From positions 27,586-91,585 of the forward strand of contig JAHZBE010000006.1 in the NCBI GenBank assembly GCA_019423565.1: DNA of 64,000 bases, read 5' to 3'. This DNA is from a bacterium. GTDB lineage: Bacteria > Bacillota_I > Bacilli_A > RF39 > UBA660. Positions within the stretch are counted from its first letter, which is position 1. Every line of letters starts with the position of its first letter. A model generated the notes under the pieces. It ran no database searches. It was not told the origin of the DNA and was given only the letters and a program-made list of their open reading frames with translations. This document shows positions 35,451 through 44,079 of this stretch, one piece after another. The position numbers and the translations under genes were made by a program.

Positions 35451-36089
35451 ATGCGTTATAATGTTGTTAAAAATGCAAATAAGATTATAGATAGTAGTTC
35501 ATATTTAATTAAGAATCCTGAAAGTTATAAAGGAAAATGGAAAGATGTATTTTCTAATAATAATCCAATTTGTTTAGAATTAGGTATGGGAAGAGGAAGT
35601 TTTATAATTGAAATGGCTAAAAAACATCCTAATATTAATTATATAGGGCTAGAATTAGATAGTTCACAAACAGCAACTGCGATTAATAATATAAAAAATC
35701 AAAATATAAGCAATCTTAGAATGATATGTGCAGATGCTAGAAATATTATTAATTATTTTGGTAAAGAAATAGATACAATCTATTTAACATTTTCAGAGCC
35801 ATGGCCAAAAAAACAAGATGCTAAAAAAAGATTTTCAGATGAAAGTTATTTAAGATTATATGATAGAATATTTAAAAAAAATAAGCACATAATCTTAAAG
35901 ACAGATAATAAAATATTATTTGCATCTGCCTTAGAAAGTTTTAGTAATTACTGGTATACATTTGAAAAGGTTAGTTTAGATTTACATAATGATGAAAGAA
36001 AAATAGAAAATGTCATGACTGATTTTGAAAAACAATATTATAAAGAACATAGACCAATATTTTATGTTGATGCATACTTTAAAAATTAA
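35451..36089 (+). CDS. trmB: tRNA (guanine-N7-)-methyltransferase TrmB
   Basis: A protein of about 213 residues from ATG 35451 (GAGGTGAAG spaced 3-4 nt); upstream in-frame ATGs run through the terminator and are rejected. SAM-binding motif: LELGMGRGSFIIEMA. Catalytic region: IYLTFSEPWPKKQDAKKRF, close to the TrmB consensus DPWPKK. It methylates G46 in the variable loop of tRNAs. obgE follows after 18 nt. Confidence 0.93.
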   Translation: MRYNVVKNANKIIDSSSYLIKNPESYKGKWKDVFSNNNPICLELGMGRGSFIIEMAKKHPNINYIGLELDSSQTATAINNIKNQNISNLRMICADARNIINYFGKEIDTIYLTFSEPWPKKQDAKKRFSDESYLRLYDRIFKKNKHIILKTDNKILFASALESFSNYWYTFEKVSLDLHNDERKIENVMTDFEKQYYKEHRPIFYVDAYFKN

Positions 36090-36107
36090 TAGAAAGGATA
36101 TGGTAAC

Positions 36108-37376
36108 ATGTTTGTTGATGAGGTTATAATTGAAGTTAAAGCAGGCAATGGTGGAGATGGTTGTACTGCTTTTAGAAGAGAAAAATATATTCCAATGGGT
36201 GGACCTTTTGGTGGTAATGGTGGAAAAGGCGCTGATATTATATTCAAAGTAGATATGGGGCTTAGAACATTACTTGATTTAAGATATAATAAACATATTA
36301 AAGGTCATAAAGGATCAAATGGTCTTGGTAAGAATATGAATGGTAAAAATGCAGAAAATATTATTATTAAAGTACCACAAGGAACAACTGTAACTGATTT
36401 AGATACAGGACTTATTTTAGCAGATTTAACTCATGAAAATGATGAAGTTGTAGTTGCTAAAGGTGGAAGAGGTGGAAGAGGTAATACTGCATTTGCAACT
36501 CCCGCAAATCCAGCACCTAACTTTTCTGAAAATGGTGAACCAGGTGAAGAAAGAAGATTAAAAGTAGAATTAAAATTACTTGCGGATGTTGGATTTGTTG
36601 GTATGCCAAGCGTTGGTAAAAGTACACTTATAAGTAAAATATCAAAAGCAAAACCAAAAATAGCAGAATATCATTTTACAACTTTATCACCTAATTTAGG
36701 TGTTGTTAAAACTATTGATAACAGAGTATTTGTTGCGGCAGATTTACCAGGTTTAATAAAAGGTGCTTCATTAGGTGAAGGTCTTGGAGATAAATTCTTA
36801 CGTCATGCTTCAAGAACAAAAGTAATTGCGCATATTATTGATATGAGTGCATATGAAGGTAGAGATCCATATGAAGATTATATTACTATTAGAAAAGAAC
36901 TTGGAGATTTTGATAAAAAATTATTAGATAAACCAGAAGTAATAATCGCAAATAAAATGGATATGGAAAGTGCTAAAGAAAATTTAAAAGAATTTAAGAA
37001 AAAAGTAAATAAAGAAGTATTTGAAATAAGTGCTTTAACAGGTGAAGGTATTGATAAAGTTTTAGTAAAAATAGCGGATGAACTTGATAACATTAAAGAT
37101 GAACCATTATATGAAAATGAACAATTTGAAAAATATGTTTTATATAAATTTAAAGAAGAAAAACCATATAGAATTTATAAAGATAATGATGTTTATGTAG
37201 TTAGTGGTGAGGAAATAGAAAAACTTCTTAGAATGACTAAGTTTACTGATGAAGGAGCAAGAAGATTTGCTAAAAAACTTAGAAGAATGGGTGTTGATGA
37301 AGAGTTACAAAAAATGGGTATACAAGAAGGAGATACTGTTAGAATACTTGATTTTGAGTTTGAATATAAAGAATAA
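36108..37376 (+). CDS. obgE: GTPase ObgE/CgtA
   Basis: A protein of 422 residues. The glycine-rich Obg fold (about 1-158: GGDGCTAFRREKYIPMGGP) precedes the GTPase domain with GFVGMPSVGKSTLI (G1), DLPGLIKGAS (G3) and NKMD (G4). A C-terminal OCT domain (about 340-422) is typical of Firmicutes. It binds the 50S subunit and links ribosome assembly to GTP level and stress; in B. subtilis it is required for sporulation start. It is separated from rplU-rpmA here, although they are often adjacent. A terminator follows. Confidence 0.95.
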   Translation: MFVDEVIIEVKAGNGGDGCTAFRREKYIPMGGPFGGNGGKGADIIFKVDMGLRTLLDLRYNKHIKGHKGSNGLGKNMNGKNAENIIIKVPQGTTVTDLDTGLILADLTHENDEVVVAKGGRGGRGNTAFATPANPAPNFSENGEPGEERRLKVELKLLADVGFVGMPSVGKSTLISKISKAKPKIAEYHFTTLSPNLGVVKTIDNRVFVAADLPGLIKGASLGEGLGDKFLRHASRTKVIAHIIDMSAYEGRDPYEDYITIRKELGDFDKKLLDKPEVIIANKMDMESAKENLKEFKKKVNKEVFEISALTGEGIDKVLVKIADELDNIKDEPLYENEQFEKYVLYKFKEEKPYRIYKDNDVYVVSGEEIEKLLRMTKFTDEGARRFAKKLRRMGVDEELQKMGIQEGDTVRILDFEFEYKE

Positions 37377-37399
37377 AAAACACAAAATGTGTTTTTTTA
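37375..37399 (+). terminator. Terminator after obgE
   Basis: A 9-bp stem AAAAAACAC / GTGTTTTTT with loop AAAAT and further T residues. Confidence 0.8.
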
Positions 37400-37427
37400 T
37401 TTACTATACGAAAATATCAAAAATAGT

Positions 37428-37455
37428 AATTTTGTATTTTGTGAAATACAAAATT
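37428..37455. repeat. Perfect 12-bp inverted repeat before the ATPase remnant
   Basis: AATTTTGTATTT and AAATACAAAATT flank a TGTG loop. There is no T-run, so it is not an ordinary terminator. It directly precedes the decayed ATPase gene and may be a leftover mobile-element end or a regulatory hairpin. Confidence 0.5.
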
Positions 37456-37457
37456 GA

Positions 37458-37643
37458 CAAACGAAAATTAATGCAATAACAACATGGATGGTTGATAAAA
37501 CCGATGTTATTGAAAGAAAATTTGGTATTTACAAATTTGTTGAAGATAATTATACAAAGTATGTTATATCAACTGATACATTTGACTTTTCACAAGATGG
37601 AATAATTCATAAAAATATTATTGATTGATTACTATGTAACTAA
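37458..37643 (+). pseudogene. Remnant of an AAA ATPase gene (DUF4143-type C terminus)
   Basis: No intact gene is present between obgE and 37716. One frame reads NAITTWMVDKTDVIERKFGIY, described by key parts ERKFGIYKFVEDNYTKYVIS and DGIIHKNIID, up to a TGA at 37626, after which LLCN and a TAA follow. This resembles the end of the AAA_14/DUF4143 ATPase family, whose C terminus has the pattern FGNLL-x-I-x-DNYPKYV and GI-x-H-x-NIIDFLL. Roughly the last 55 residues survive, with no start codon or ribosome site and with a stop where the family continues. I read it as a decayed accessory gene. Confidence 0.6.
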
Positions 37644-37715
37644 AAAAATAAAATACAATGTTGAAATAACTACATGTTTAAAGTATAATGTAGATGTAAT
37701 CTAAGGAGGGATTAA

Positions 37716-38291
37716 ATGACAAAAGAAGAATATTTAAAATTAAAAGAAAAAGTAAATGAATTACAGAAAAAAAGAGTAGAAGTTATTAAAATAGAAGATG
37801 AAATAGAAAAATTAAAAGAAACAGAAGAAGTAAAAAGATATCTACAATTAATATCAATATATAAAGATAAAACAACTGGTAGAAATAGCGGCTTTGATAG
37901 ATTTACAGATAAGAATTTAATATCAATAGCATTAGGTGAAATAAATATAACTCCTTCTGATGAAATATATGTATATATGGGAACATATAAAAATTCGGTT
38001 GAGACAGATATTATTCATGGTTCAAGTGATATTCCTATTAATAGATTAAGTCCTGATGCAGATTATGTTATATATAAAAATTTAGAATCTAAATATAATG
38101 ACTCAATTATTATTCCATATAAAGATGTGGATGAGTTTGAACAAACTCATAAAATTATTATTCCTAAAAGTGCTGCAAATAGAGGAGGTTATTTTTATGA
38201 ATTACAAATGGAGTATTTTCAAACAATGATTCTAGAGTCACAAGAAGCAGCAACTGAAAAAGTTAATAAATTAGTTAAAAAAAGAATATAA
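37716..38291 (+). CDS. Uncharacterised protein with N-terminal coiled coil
   Basis: A protein of 191 residues. The first 45 residues are a Lys/Glu heptad-like helix (LKLKEKVNELQKKRVEVIK), probably a coiled coil. The remainder is mixed alpha/beta with several Tyr and Asp (TPSDEIYVYMGTYKNSVETD) and ends in a second helix (ESQEAATEKVNKLVKKR). There is no membrane segment or recognised motif. It has a good AAGGAGG. Its position next to an ATPase remnant suggests an accessory locus. Confidence 0.7.
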   Translation: MTKEEYLKLKEKVNELQKKRVEVIKIEDEIEKLKETEEVKRYLQLISIYKDKTTGRNSGFDRFTDKNLISIALGEINITPSDEIYVYMGTYKNSVETDIIHGSSDIPINRLSPDADYVIYKNLESKYNDSIIIPYKDVDEFEQTHKIIIPKSAANRGGYFYELQMEYFQTMILESQEAATEKVNKLVKKRI

Positions 38292-38362
38292 ACAAATTTG
38301 ACTTAAGTGAAAATAATGTATGAAATGTGAAATTATTCAAAAAAAAGATTAAAAAGAACATT

Positions 38363-38389
38363 AAAAGAACTAAAGTTCTTTTTCTTTTA
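38363..38389 (+). terminator. Terminator before ireB
   Basis: An 8-bp stem AAAAGAAC / GTTCTTTT with loop TAAA and a T-rich tail. Confidence 0.75.
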
Positions 38390-38445
38390 ATAGAATTTTA
38401 CTTAAATATATGATATAATACATGTATATGAAAGAGGTGAATGTT

Positions 38446-38694
38446 ATGGATTCAAATACTACATTTTTATTTGATGTATCTGAAATAGATAATGTTTTAG
38501 TAGATCAAACAATTAAAGATGTTTATGAAGCCCTAGAAGAAAAAGGATATAATCCAATAAACCAAATAGTAGGATATTTAATAAGTGGAGATCCAGGTTA
38601 TATCTCATCATACAAAGAATCAAGAAAGAAAATTTGTAAGTTAGAACGTACTCAAATAATTGAAGTTTTACTTAGAAATTATTTAAGCAAATAA
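38446..38694 (+). CDS. ireB: IreB-family regulatory protein (UPF0297)
   Basis: A protein of 82 residues from ATG 38446 with GAGGTGA 5 nt upstream. It matches the family pattern: TFLFDVSEIDNVLVDQ, VYEALEEKGYNPINQIVGYL, SGDPGYISSY and ICKLERTQIIEVLLRNYL. IreB is a phosphorylation target of the PASTA kinase IreK in Enterococcus; the B. subtilis homologue is YrzL. It overlaps ruvX by one base and heads the conserved yrzL-ruvX-yrzB block. Confidence 0.92.
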   Translation: MDSNTTFLFDVSEIDNVLVDQTIKDVYEALEEKGYNPINQIVGYLISGDPGYISSYKESRKKICKLERTQIIEVLLRNYLSK

Positions 38695-39116
38695 TGAGAT
38701 ATTTAGGACTTGATTTAGGAACAAAAACACTTGGAGTATCATTAAGTGATAGACTTGGACTTATCGCATCAACTTATAAAACTATTAGATTTAATGAAAA
38801 TGATTATGAATCAGCTTTGAATCAGTTAGAAGAAATAATAAGTGAATTTAAAGTAGAAAAAATAATATTAGGCCTTCCAAAGAATATGAATAATTCTTTA
38901 GGCTTTGCATCAGAAAGAAGTATGAATTTTAAAAAGATGATAGAAGAAAAATATAATATTGAGGTAATACTTCAAGATGAAAGACTATCAAGTGTTGAAG
39001 CAAATAATATTATGATTAAAAATGATACATCAAGAAAAAAAAGGAAAAAAAGTGTTGACTCACTAGCGGCTAATATAATTCTTCAGAGTTATTTAGATAA
39101 AATAAAAAAGGAGTAA
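38694..39116 (+). CDS. ruvX: Holliday junction resolvase-like protein RuvX (YqgF)
   Basis: A protein of 140 residues, full length. It shows YLGLDLGTKTLGVSLSD (first catalytic Asp), IILGLPKNMNNSLG, LQDERLSSVEAN and KSVDSLAANIIL (last Asp). This RNase H-like enzyme is implicated in pre-16S rRNA 5'-end processing and in Holliday junction cleavage. Starts within the ireB stop (TAATG). Confidence 0.94.
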   Translation: MRYLGLDLGTKTLGVSLSDRLGLIASTYKTIRFNENDYESALNQLEEIISEFKVEKIILGLPKNMNNSLGFASERSMNFKKMIEEKYNIEVILQDERLSSVEANNIMIKNDTSRKKRKKSVDSLAANIILQSYLDKIKKE

Positions 39117-39123
39117 CAAAAGT

Positions 39124-39390
39124 ATGAATGAACTTACTAAGGGAAGCAAATTTACCTATATAGATTCTAATAATAAAACAAAAGAGTGTGACATATTATG
39201 TGACCTTGAAACGAAAGATAAAAACTATATTGTTTATACAGATAATTCAAAATGTGATGATGGAAGTACTAAACTTTATGCTTCATCTTACATATTTAAT
39301 GAAGATAATAGAGTATTAAATAATATAGAAACAGAAGAAGAATGGAAAATGATTGAGGCTATTTTGTCTTATTTAACAAAAGAAAACTAA
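39124..39390 (+). CDS. DUF1292 (YrzB-like) protein
   Basis: A protein of 88 residues. It has the small beta-domain of the family (FTYIDSNNKTKECDILCDL, NYIVYTDN, LYASSYIF) and an acidic C-terminal part (IETEEEWKMIEAIL). The function is unknown, but it follows ruvX in most Bacilli, as here with a 7-nt gap, which supports the assignment. In B. subtilis mltG comes next; it is missing here. Confidence 0.85.
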   Translation: MNELTKGSKFTYIDSNNKTKECDILCDLETKDKNYIVYTDNSKCDDGSTKLYASSYIFNEDNRVLNNIETEEEWKMIEAILSYLTKEN

Positions 39391-39408
39391 AGGAGTTTTA
39401 GAGTATTT

Positions 39409-40005
39409 ATGGATGATGTTATAAAAGAAATGGAAAAATACGCAGAAGAAAAAGGCATTCCAATTATGCAAAAAAGAGGGATGAATTTTTTATGTAAGTT
39501 TATAGAAAAAAATAATATAAAAAGTATATTAGAAATAGGAACAGCAATAGGATATTCCGCTATTAATATGGCACTTGTAAATGACGATATAACTGTTGTT
39601 TCAATAGAAAGAGATCAAGATAGATATATCGAAGCTATTAAAAATATTAAAAAGTGTAAACTAGAAAAAAGAATTACACTTGTTTTAGGTGATGCATTAA
39701 ATATTGATTTAACAGGTAAATACGATATGTTATTTATAGATGCTGCTAAAGCACAATATATTAAATTCTTTGAAAAATATAAAGAAAATCTTGTAGAAGA
39801 TGGATTTATAGTAAGTGATAATATAGATTTTCATGGCTTTGTTGAAAATAAGGAAGAAATACAAAGTAGAAACTTAAGACAGCTTGTAACAAAAATACAA
39901 AGATATATAGATTTTTTAACAAATAATGAAGAATTTGATACTAAATTTTATAAAGTAGGTGACGGAATTGCTATCACTTATAGAAAAGAGGTAAAAAGTG
40001 AATAA
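39409..40005 (+). CDS. trmR: tRNA 5-hydroxyuridine methyltransferase TrmR (YrrM)
   Basis: A protein of 198 residues of the class I O-methyltransferase fold. SAM site: SILEIGTAIGYSAINMA. The metal-dependent catechol-OMT-like motifs follow with LFIDAAKAQYIKFFEKY and VSDNIDFHG. The B. subtilis orthologue YrrM converts 5-hydroxyuridine to 5-methoxyuridine at tRNA position 34. It overlaps trhP1 by 8 nt. The presence of trhP1 and trhP2 directly downstream completes the pathway from U34. Confidence 0.9.
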   Translation: MDDVIKEMEKYAEEKGIPIMQKRGMNFLCKFIEKNNIKSILEIGTAIGYSAINMALVNDDITVVSIERDQDRYIEAIKNIKKCKLEKRITLVLGDALNIDLTGKYDMLFIDAAKAQYIKFFEKYKENLVEDGFIVSDNIDFHGFVENKEEIQSRNLRQLVTKIQRYIDFLTNNEEFDTKFYKVGDGIAITYRKEVKSE

Positions 40006-40900
40006 TATAATAATACCTTTTCCAAATAAAGATAATTTTAATTTCTTTATGCAAAATGAAATTGATGGTTTTGTAATTGGTATTAAAGGATTTAGTGAAA
40101 ATTTTAATCATTTAGTTAAGAAAACAGAATTAAAATATATATGTGATATGTTAAATGAAAAAAAGAAAAAAATATATATTATGCTTAATAAACTATATTT
40201 TAATGATGAAGTAAAAGAATTAAAGAAACTTATAAAATTTATATCTAAGCTTAAAATAAATGGCCTTATTTTTGCAGATTTAGCAATTTTAAACATAGTA
40301 AATGAAGAAAAAATAGATGTTAAGTTAATATGGCAATCAAAACTCGCTACAAACTCAAGTACAATGAAATTTTTAGAAAAAAGAGGTGTTTCTGGTTTTA
40401 TAATTAGTCCAGAAATAACATTAGATGAACAAATAGAAATATCAAAAAAAATTAATTCTGTATGTGTTATAAAATTATTTGGATATAATATAGTTGCAAT
40501 ATCTTCGAGACATCTTTTAACAAATTATTTTGAGTATTGTAATATGGATAGATCAACTAATAAAAAATATTATTTTAAAGAGAAAAACTCTAGTGATTTT
40601 TACCAAATCATAGAAAATGGTAATACCACTATATTATCTGGAAAAGTATTAAATGGTCTTTTAGAGTATAAGAGACTTATAAATGAAAAAATAAATTCAT
40701 TTATTATTCTAGATGATCATTTAATTCCTGAAAATTTATTTTATAATGTTTTAGAAGCTTTTATCGCACTTAAAAATCATCCTAATGATGAAGAATTTGC
40801 ACATAAATTAAAAGAAGTGGTAGATGCTAATAATTATAATAATACATATAATGGATTTTTAAATAAAAAAACAATTTTTAAGGTGAAAAATAATGAATAA
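39998..40900 (+). CDS. trhP1: tRNA U34 hydroxylation protein, small U32 subunit (TrhP1/YrrN)
   Basis: A protein of 300 residues of the U32 family lacking the four-cysteine cluster of its partner. The TIM-barrel-like part has VIGIKGFSENF, KLKINGLIFADLAIL and KRGVSGFIISPEI. Together with TrhP2 it makes 5-hydroxyuridine at tRNA position 34 in a prephenate-dependent reaction. Similar in size to YrrN (about 309 residues). It overlaps trmR and trhP2 by 8 nt on each side, so the three products are translationally coupled. Confidence 0.85.
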   Translation: MNNIIIPFPNKDNFNFFMQNEIDGFVIGIKGFSENFNHLVKKTELKYICDMLNEKKKKIYIMLNKLYFNDEVKELKKLIKFISKLKINGLIFADLAILNIVNEEKIDVKLIWQSKLATNSSTMKFLEKRGVSGFIISPEITLDEQIEISKKINSVCVIKLFGYNIVAISSRHLLTNYFEYCNMDRSTNKKYYFKEKNSSDFYQIIENGNTTILSGKVLNGLLEYKRLINEKINSFIILDDHLIPENLFYNVLEAFIALKNHPNDEEFAHKLKEVVDANNYNNTYNGFLNKKTIFKVKNNE

Positions 40901-42098
40901 GATAGAATTACTTGCTCCAGCTGGAGATTTAGAAAAATTAAAATGGGCTATTATGTATGGTGCAGATGCAGTATATTTGGGCGGTAAAAAGTTTAGTTTA
41001 AGAGCAAATGCAACAAATTTTACAATTGATGAAATAAAAGAAGGCGTTAAATTTGCACATGAACATAATGCAAAAGTTTATGTTACTGTAAATATTCTTT
41101 TTCATGAAGAAGATATGACTGGACTTTTAGAGTATTTAAAAGAGTTAGAAGATGCAAAAGTAGATGCAATAATAGTTTCTGATTTATTTATAATAGATTT
41201 AGTAAAAGAAAATAATATTAATTTAGAAATCCATATAAGTACACAAGAATGTACATTAAATAGTGAAGATGTAAAGTTTTATAAAGAAGAAGGCGTAAAA
41301 AGAGTTGTCCTTGCTAGAGAATCATCAAAAGAAGATATTAAAAATATAATTGATGAAACAAATATGGATATAGAAGTATTTGTTCATGGTGCAATGTGTA
41401 CATGCTATAGTGGTAGATGTATGCTTTCTAATTATATGACTAATAGAGACTCAAATAGAGGTGGATGTGCGCAGGTTTGTAGATGGGTATTTGACCTTTA
41501 TGATGAATATAAAACAAAAATATCTGATGTTGCAGAATTTGCAATATCTCCAAAGGATTTATCTCTTTTAAAATATATTCCAGATTTAATTGATATTGGT
41601 GTAACATCCCTAAAAATAGAAGGAAGAATGAAATCTATTTATTATATCGCCACTTTAGTAAGTGTTTATAGAAGAGTAATAGATAAATATTTAGAAGATA
41701 AAGAAAATTATAAATATAATAAAAAAGATGAAATAGAATTATATAGATGTGCAAATAGAGAAACTCTTCCTCAATATTTTGATAAATTTCCTGGAGTAAA
41801 TGAACAATATTATATAGGAAGAGAAGAAAACACAAATCAAGATTTTTTAGGTGTTGTACTTGATTATGATGAAGAAAATAAAGAAATAATTATAGAACAA
41901 AGAAATTATTTTAGTAAAGGTGATGTTATTAATATATTTGGACCTAAAAAGGAACCTTTTAATATAGTAGTATCATATATTAAAAATAGTGATAATGAAT
42001 TAGTAGATGCTGCAAGACACCCAAAAGAAATCCTTAGAATTCCATGCGATAAAAAGGTTTCTAAAAATGATTTGTTACGTGTTAATTTTTTAGGTTGA
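40893..42098 (+). CDS. trhP2: tRNA U34 hydroxylation protein, large U32 subunit (TrhP2/YrrO)
   Basis: A protein of 401 residues. It starts IELLAPAGDLEKLKWAI and contains the U32 signature FVHGAMCTCYSGRCMLSNY and GGCAQVCRW, four cysteines that likely hold an Fe-S cluster, followed by the C-terminal beta-barrel domain. It acts with TrhP1. The gene order with trmR and greA is that of B. subtilis yrrM-yrrN-yrrO-udk-greA; udk is lacking here. The greA -35 element overlaps its stop codon. Confidence 0.92.
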   Translation: MNKIELLAPAGDLEKLKWAIMYGADAVYLGGKKFSLRANATNFTIDEIKEGVKFAHEHNAKVYVTVNILFHEEDMTGLLEYLKELEDAKVDAIIVSDLFIIDLVKENNINLEIHISTQECTLNSEDVKFYKEEGVKRVVLARESSKEDIKNIIDETNMDIEVFVHGAMCTCYSGRCMLSNYMTNRDSNRGGCAQVCRWVFDLYDEYKTKISDVAEFAISPKDLSLLKYIPDLIDIGVTSLKIEGRMKSIYYIATLVSVYRRVIDKYLEDKENYKYNKKDEIELYRCANRETLPQYFDKFPGVNEQYYIGREENTNQDFLGVVLDYDEENKEIIIEQRNYFSKGDVINIFGPKKEPFNIVVSYIKNSDNELVDAARHPKEILRIPCDKKVSKNDLLRVNFLG

Positions 42099-42123
42099 CA
42101 AAACACTTAAATTGTAGTATCAT
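42095..42123 (+). promoter_or_regulatory. Promoter of greA
   Basis: Consensus TTGACA (sharing bases with the trhP2 TGA stop) and TATCAT with 17 bp spacing. Confidence 0.65.
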
Positions 42124-42156
42124 TTGTTCATGTAAAAATTTATAGAGGTGATAAAA

Positions 42157-42627
42157 ATGAAAGCAACTCAAGAACATTTCATAACTAAAGAAGGACTTAA
42201 TGATTTAAAAAAAGAATTAGAAAATTTAACTACTGTCGTAAGACCAGAAGTAGTTGCTGATATAAAAGAAGCAAGAGCACAAGGAGATTTATCTGAAAAT
42301 GCTGAATACCATGCTGCTAGAGAAAAACAAAGTATAGTAGAAGCAAGAATTAAAGAACTTGAATATTTAATAGAACATGTAACAGTAATAGAAGCAGGAG
42401 ATACATCTGAAGTTAGAGTTGGATCAACTGTTGAAATAGAATATATAGATGATAATGAAACAGAAGAATATTCTATAGTAGGTAGTACTGAAGCAGATCC
42501 TTTTGAAAATAAAATATCAAATGAATCTCCAATAGCAAAAGCTATACTAGGTAAAAAAGCTGGAGAAACAGTTTCAGTTGAAAGTCCTAATGGTAGTTAT
42601 GATGTAAAAATAGTTTCAATTAAATAA
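42157..42627 (+). CDS. greA: Transcript cleavage factor GreA
   Basis: A protein of 156 residues from ATG 42157. An N-terminal coiled coil (LNDLKKELENL, AQGDLSENAEYHAAREKQS with the conserved Asp and Glu at its tip) precedes the FKBP-like domain (ESPIAKAILGKKAGETV). It enters the RNA polymerase secondary channel and rescues backtracked complexes by inducing RNA cleavage. In-frame GTG 42148 is part of the ribosome site. It has its own promoter and a terminator. Confidence 0.95.
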   Translation: MKATQEHFITKEGLNDLKKELENLTTVVRPEVVADIKEARAQGDLSENAEYHAAREKQSIVEARIKELEYLIEHVTVIEAGDTSEVRVGSTVEIEYIDDNETEEYSIVGSTEADPFENKISNESPIAKAILGKKAGETVSVESPNGSYDVKIVSIK

Positions 42628-42648
42628 TCCAAAATGGATTATTTTTTT
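42622..42648 (+). terminator. Terminator after greA
   Basis: A 9-bp perfect stem AAATAATCC / GGATTATTT with loop AAAAT and a T-run. Confidence 0.85.
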
Positions 42649-42680
42649 GTATATAAAAAGTAAATAAAACGATTTATCTA

Positions 42681-42709
42681 TTGATAAAGATTGTAAATTA
42701 TTATATAAT
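42681..42709 (+). promoter_or_regulatory. Promoter of tig
   Basis: TTGATA and TATAAT with exactly 17 bp between them, about 30 nt before the trigger factor start. Confidence 0.7.
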
Positions 42710-42739
42710 AATATAGATTTTTTTGTAAGGAGGAAGTTT

Positions 42740-43981
42740 ATGAAAAACGTACATGAAATAGAAATAAAAGTAGAAGGAAAAGAATGGGAAGATGCAATTA
42801 CTAAATCATTTAATAAAAATGTTCAAAATGTAAAAGTAGATGGATTTAGAAAAGGTAAAGTTCCAAGAAATATTTTTGAAAAGAAATATGGTAAAGAAAG
42901 GTTATATAATGATGCAATTGATTTTGTATTACAAGAAAAATATGCAACAGTTATTAAAGATAGTAAGTTAATACCTATAATTCAACCTACAATTGATATA
43001 AAAGAAATTGATGATAAAAAATTAGTATTAACATTTAGAATTACAACTAAACCAGAAGTAAAGGTTGAAAAATACACTAAATTAGGTGTTAAAAAAGGTG
43101 AAGTAAAAGTAACGGAAGAAGAAGTTAAATCAAGAATCAATAGTTTACTTGAACAATATGCAGATATTGTTGTTAAAGATGGTAAAATTGAAAATGGTGA
43201 TACAGCTGTTATTGATTTTGAAGGATTTAAAGATGGTGTTGCATTTGATGGTGGTAAAGGTGAAAACTATCCATTAGAAATCGGAAGTAATACATTTATA
43301 CCAGGTTTTGAAGAACAATTAATTGGTCTTAAAGCTGGAGATGAAAAAGATATAAAAGTAACATTCCCAGAAGATTATGCTCAAGAAGACTTAAAAGGAC
43401 AAGAAGCAATATTTAAAATAAAAGTTCATGAAGTTAAAACTAAAGAATTACCAGAAATTGATGAAGACTTCTTTAAAGATTTAGGTTATGAAGGTGTAGA
43501 AAATGAAGAACAATTAAAAGATTTAGTTAAGGCTGATCTTGAAGCTAAACAAGAATATGAACTTGAAAATAAATATGTTGATGATTTACTAGAAGAAGCT
43601 GCTAAACATACAGTTGTAGATCTTCCAGAAGAATTAGTTCATGAAGAAATTCATAGAATGATGCATCAATATGAAGAAAACTTAAAAATGCAAGGAATAA
43701 CACTTGATATGTTCTATCAATTTACAAATTCTACAGCAGAAGATTTAGAAAAACAAATGCATCCAGAAGCAGAAAAAAGAGTTAAATATAGATTTATGCT
43801 TGAAGAAATTGCTACTTTAGAAAAGGTTGAAGTAACTGATGAAGAAGCAAATAAAGAAGCAGAAGATTTAGCTAAAAAATATAATACAACTAAAGATGAA
43901 TTACTTGCACAAATTGGTGGATTAGACGCATTAAAATATGAACTTGAAATGCAAAAAGTAATTGAAATATTGAAAAAATAA
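42740..43981 (+). CDS. tig: Trigger factor, ribosome-bound chaperone
   Basis: A protein of 413 residues. The N-terminal ribosome-binding domain carries VDGFRKGKVPRNIFEKKYG, the FKBP-type PPIase domain (about 150-235) carries DTAVIDFEGFKDGVAF and FPEDYAQEDLKGQEA, and the C-terminal arm domain is helical and acidic. It binds L23 at the exit tunnel and shields nascent chains. AAGGAGG precedes the start. clpP/clpX, often downstream, are absent; the transcript ends in a hairpin. Confidence 0.95.
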   Translation: MKNVHEIEIKVEGKEWEDAITKSFNKNVQNVKVDGFRKGKVPRNIFEKKYGKERLYNDAIDFVLQEKYATVIKDSKLIPIIQPTIDIKEIDDKKLVLTFRITTKPEVKVEKYTKLGVKKGEVKVTEEEVKSRINSLLEQYADIVVKDGKIENGDTAVIDFEGFKDGVAFDGGKGENYPLEIGSNTFIPGFEEQLIGLKAGDEKDIKVTFPEDYAQEDLKGQEAIFKIKVHEVKTKELPEIDEDFFKDLGYEGVENEEQLKDLVKADLEAKQEYELENKYVDDLLEEAAKHTVVDLPEELVHEEIHRMMHQYEENLKMQGITLDMFYQFTNSTAEDLEKQMHPEAEKRVKYRFMLEEIATLEKVEVTDEEANKEAEDLAKKYNTTKDELLAQIGGLDALKYELEMQKVIEILKK

Positions 43982-43983
43982 TT

Positions 43984-44010
43984 AGTAGTTTTAAAAGAAC
44001 TACTTTTTTT
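43984..44010 (+). terminator. Terminator after tig
   Basis: Stem AGTAGTT / AACTACT with a 7-nt loop and a T-run. Confidence 0.8.
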
Positions 44011-44027
44011 ACCTCAAAAATTATCAA

Positions 44028-44056
44028 TTGACTTATTTTCCCATATGTTTTATACT
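44028..44056 (+). promoter_or_regulatory. Promoter of the pilin/Ig-repeat gene
   Basis: TTGACT and TATACT with 17 bp spacing, followed by TACTAT...ATAGTA over the start region. Same hexamers and same inverted repeat as the promoter at 25368-25396. Confidence 0.7.
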
Positions 44057-44079
44057 ATTTATGTATAGTAGGTGGACGT

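Noticed and set aside
37626..37643. Reading the TGA in the ATPase remnant as Trp (mycoplasma code).
   Set aside because: TGA ends several intact genes here, including rsmE, rnc and trhP2, and Trp is TGG throughout, so the remnant is a pseudogene.
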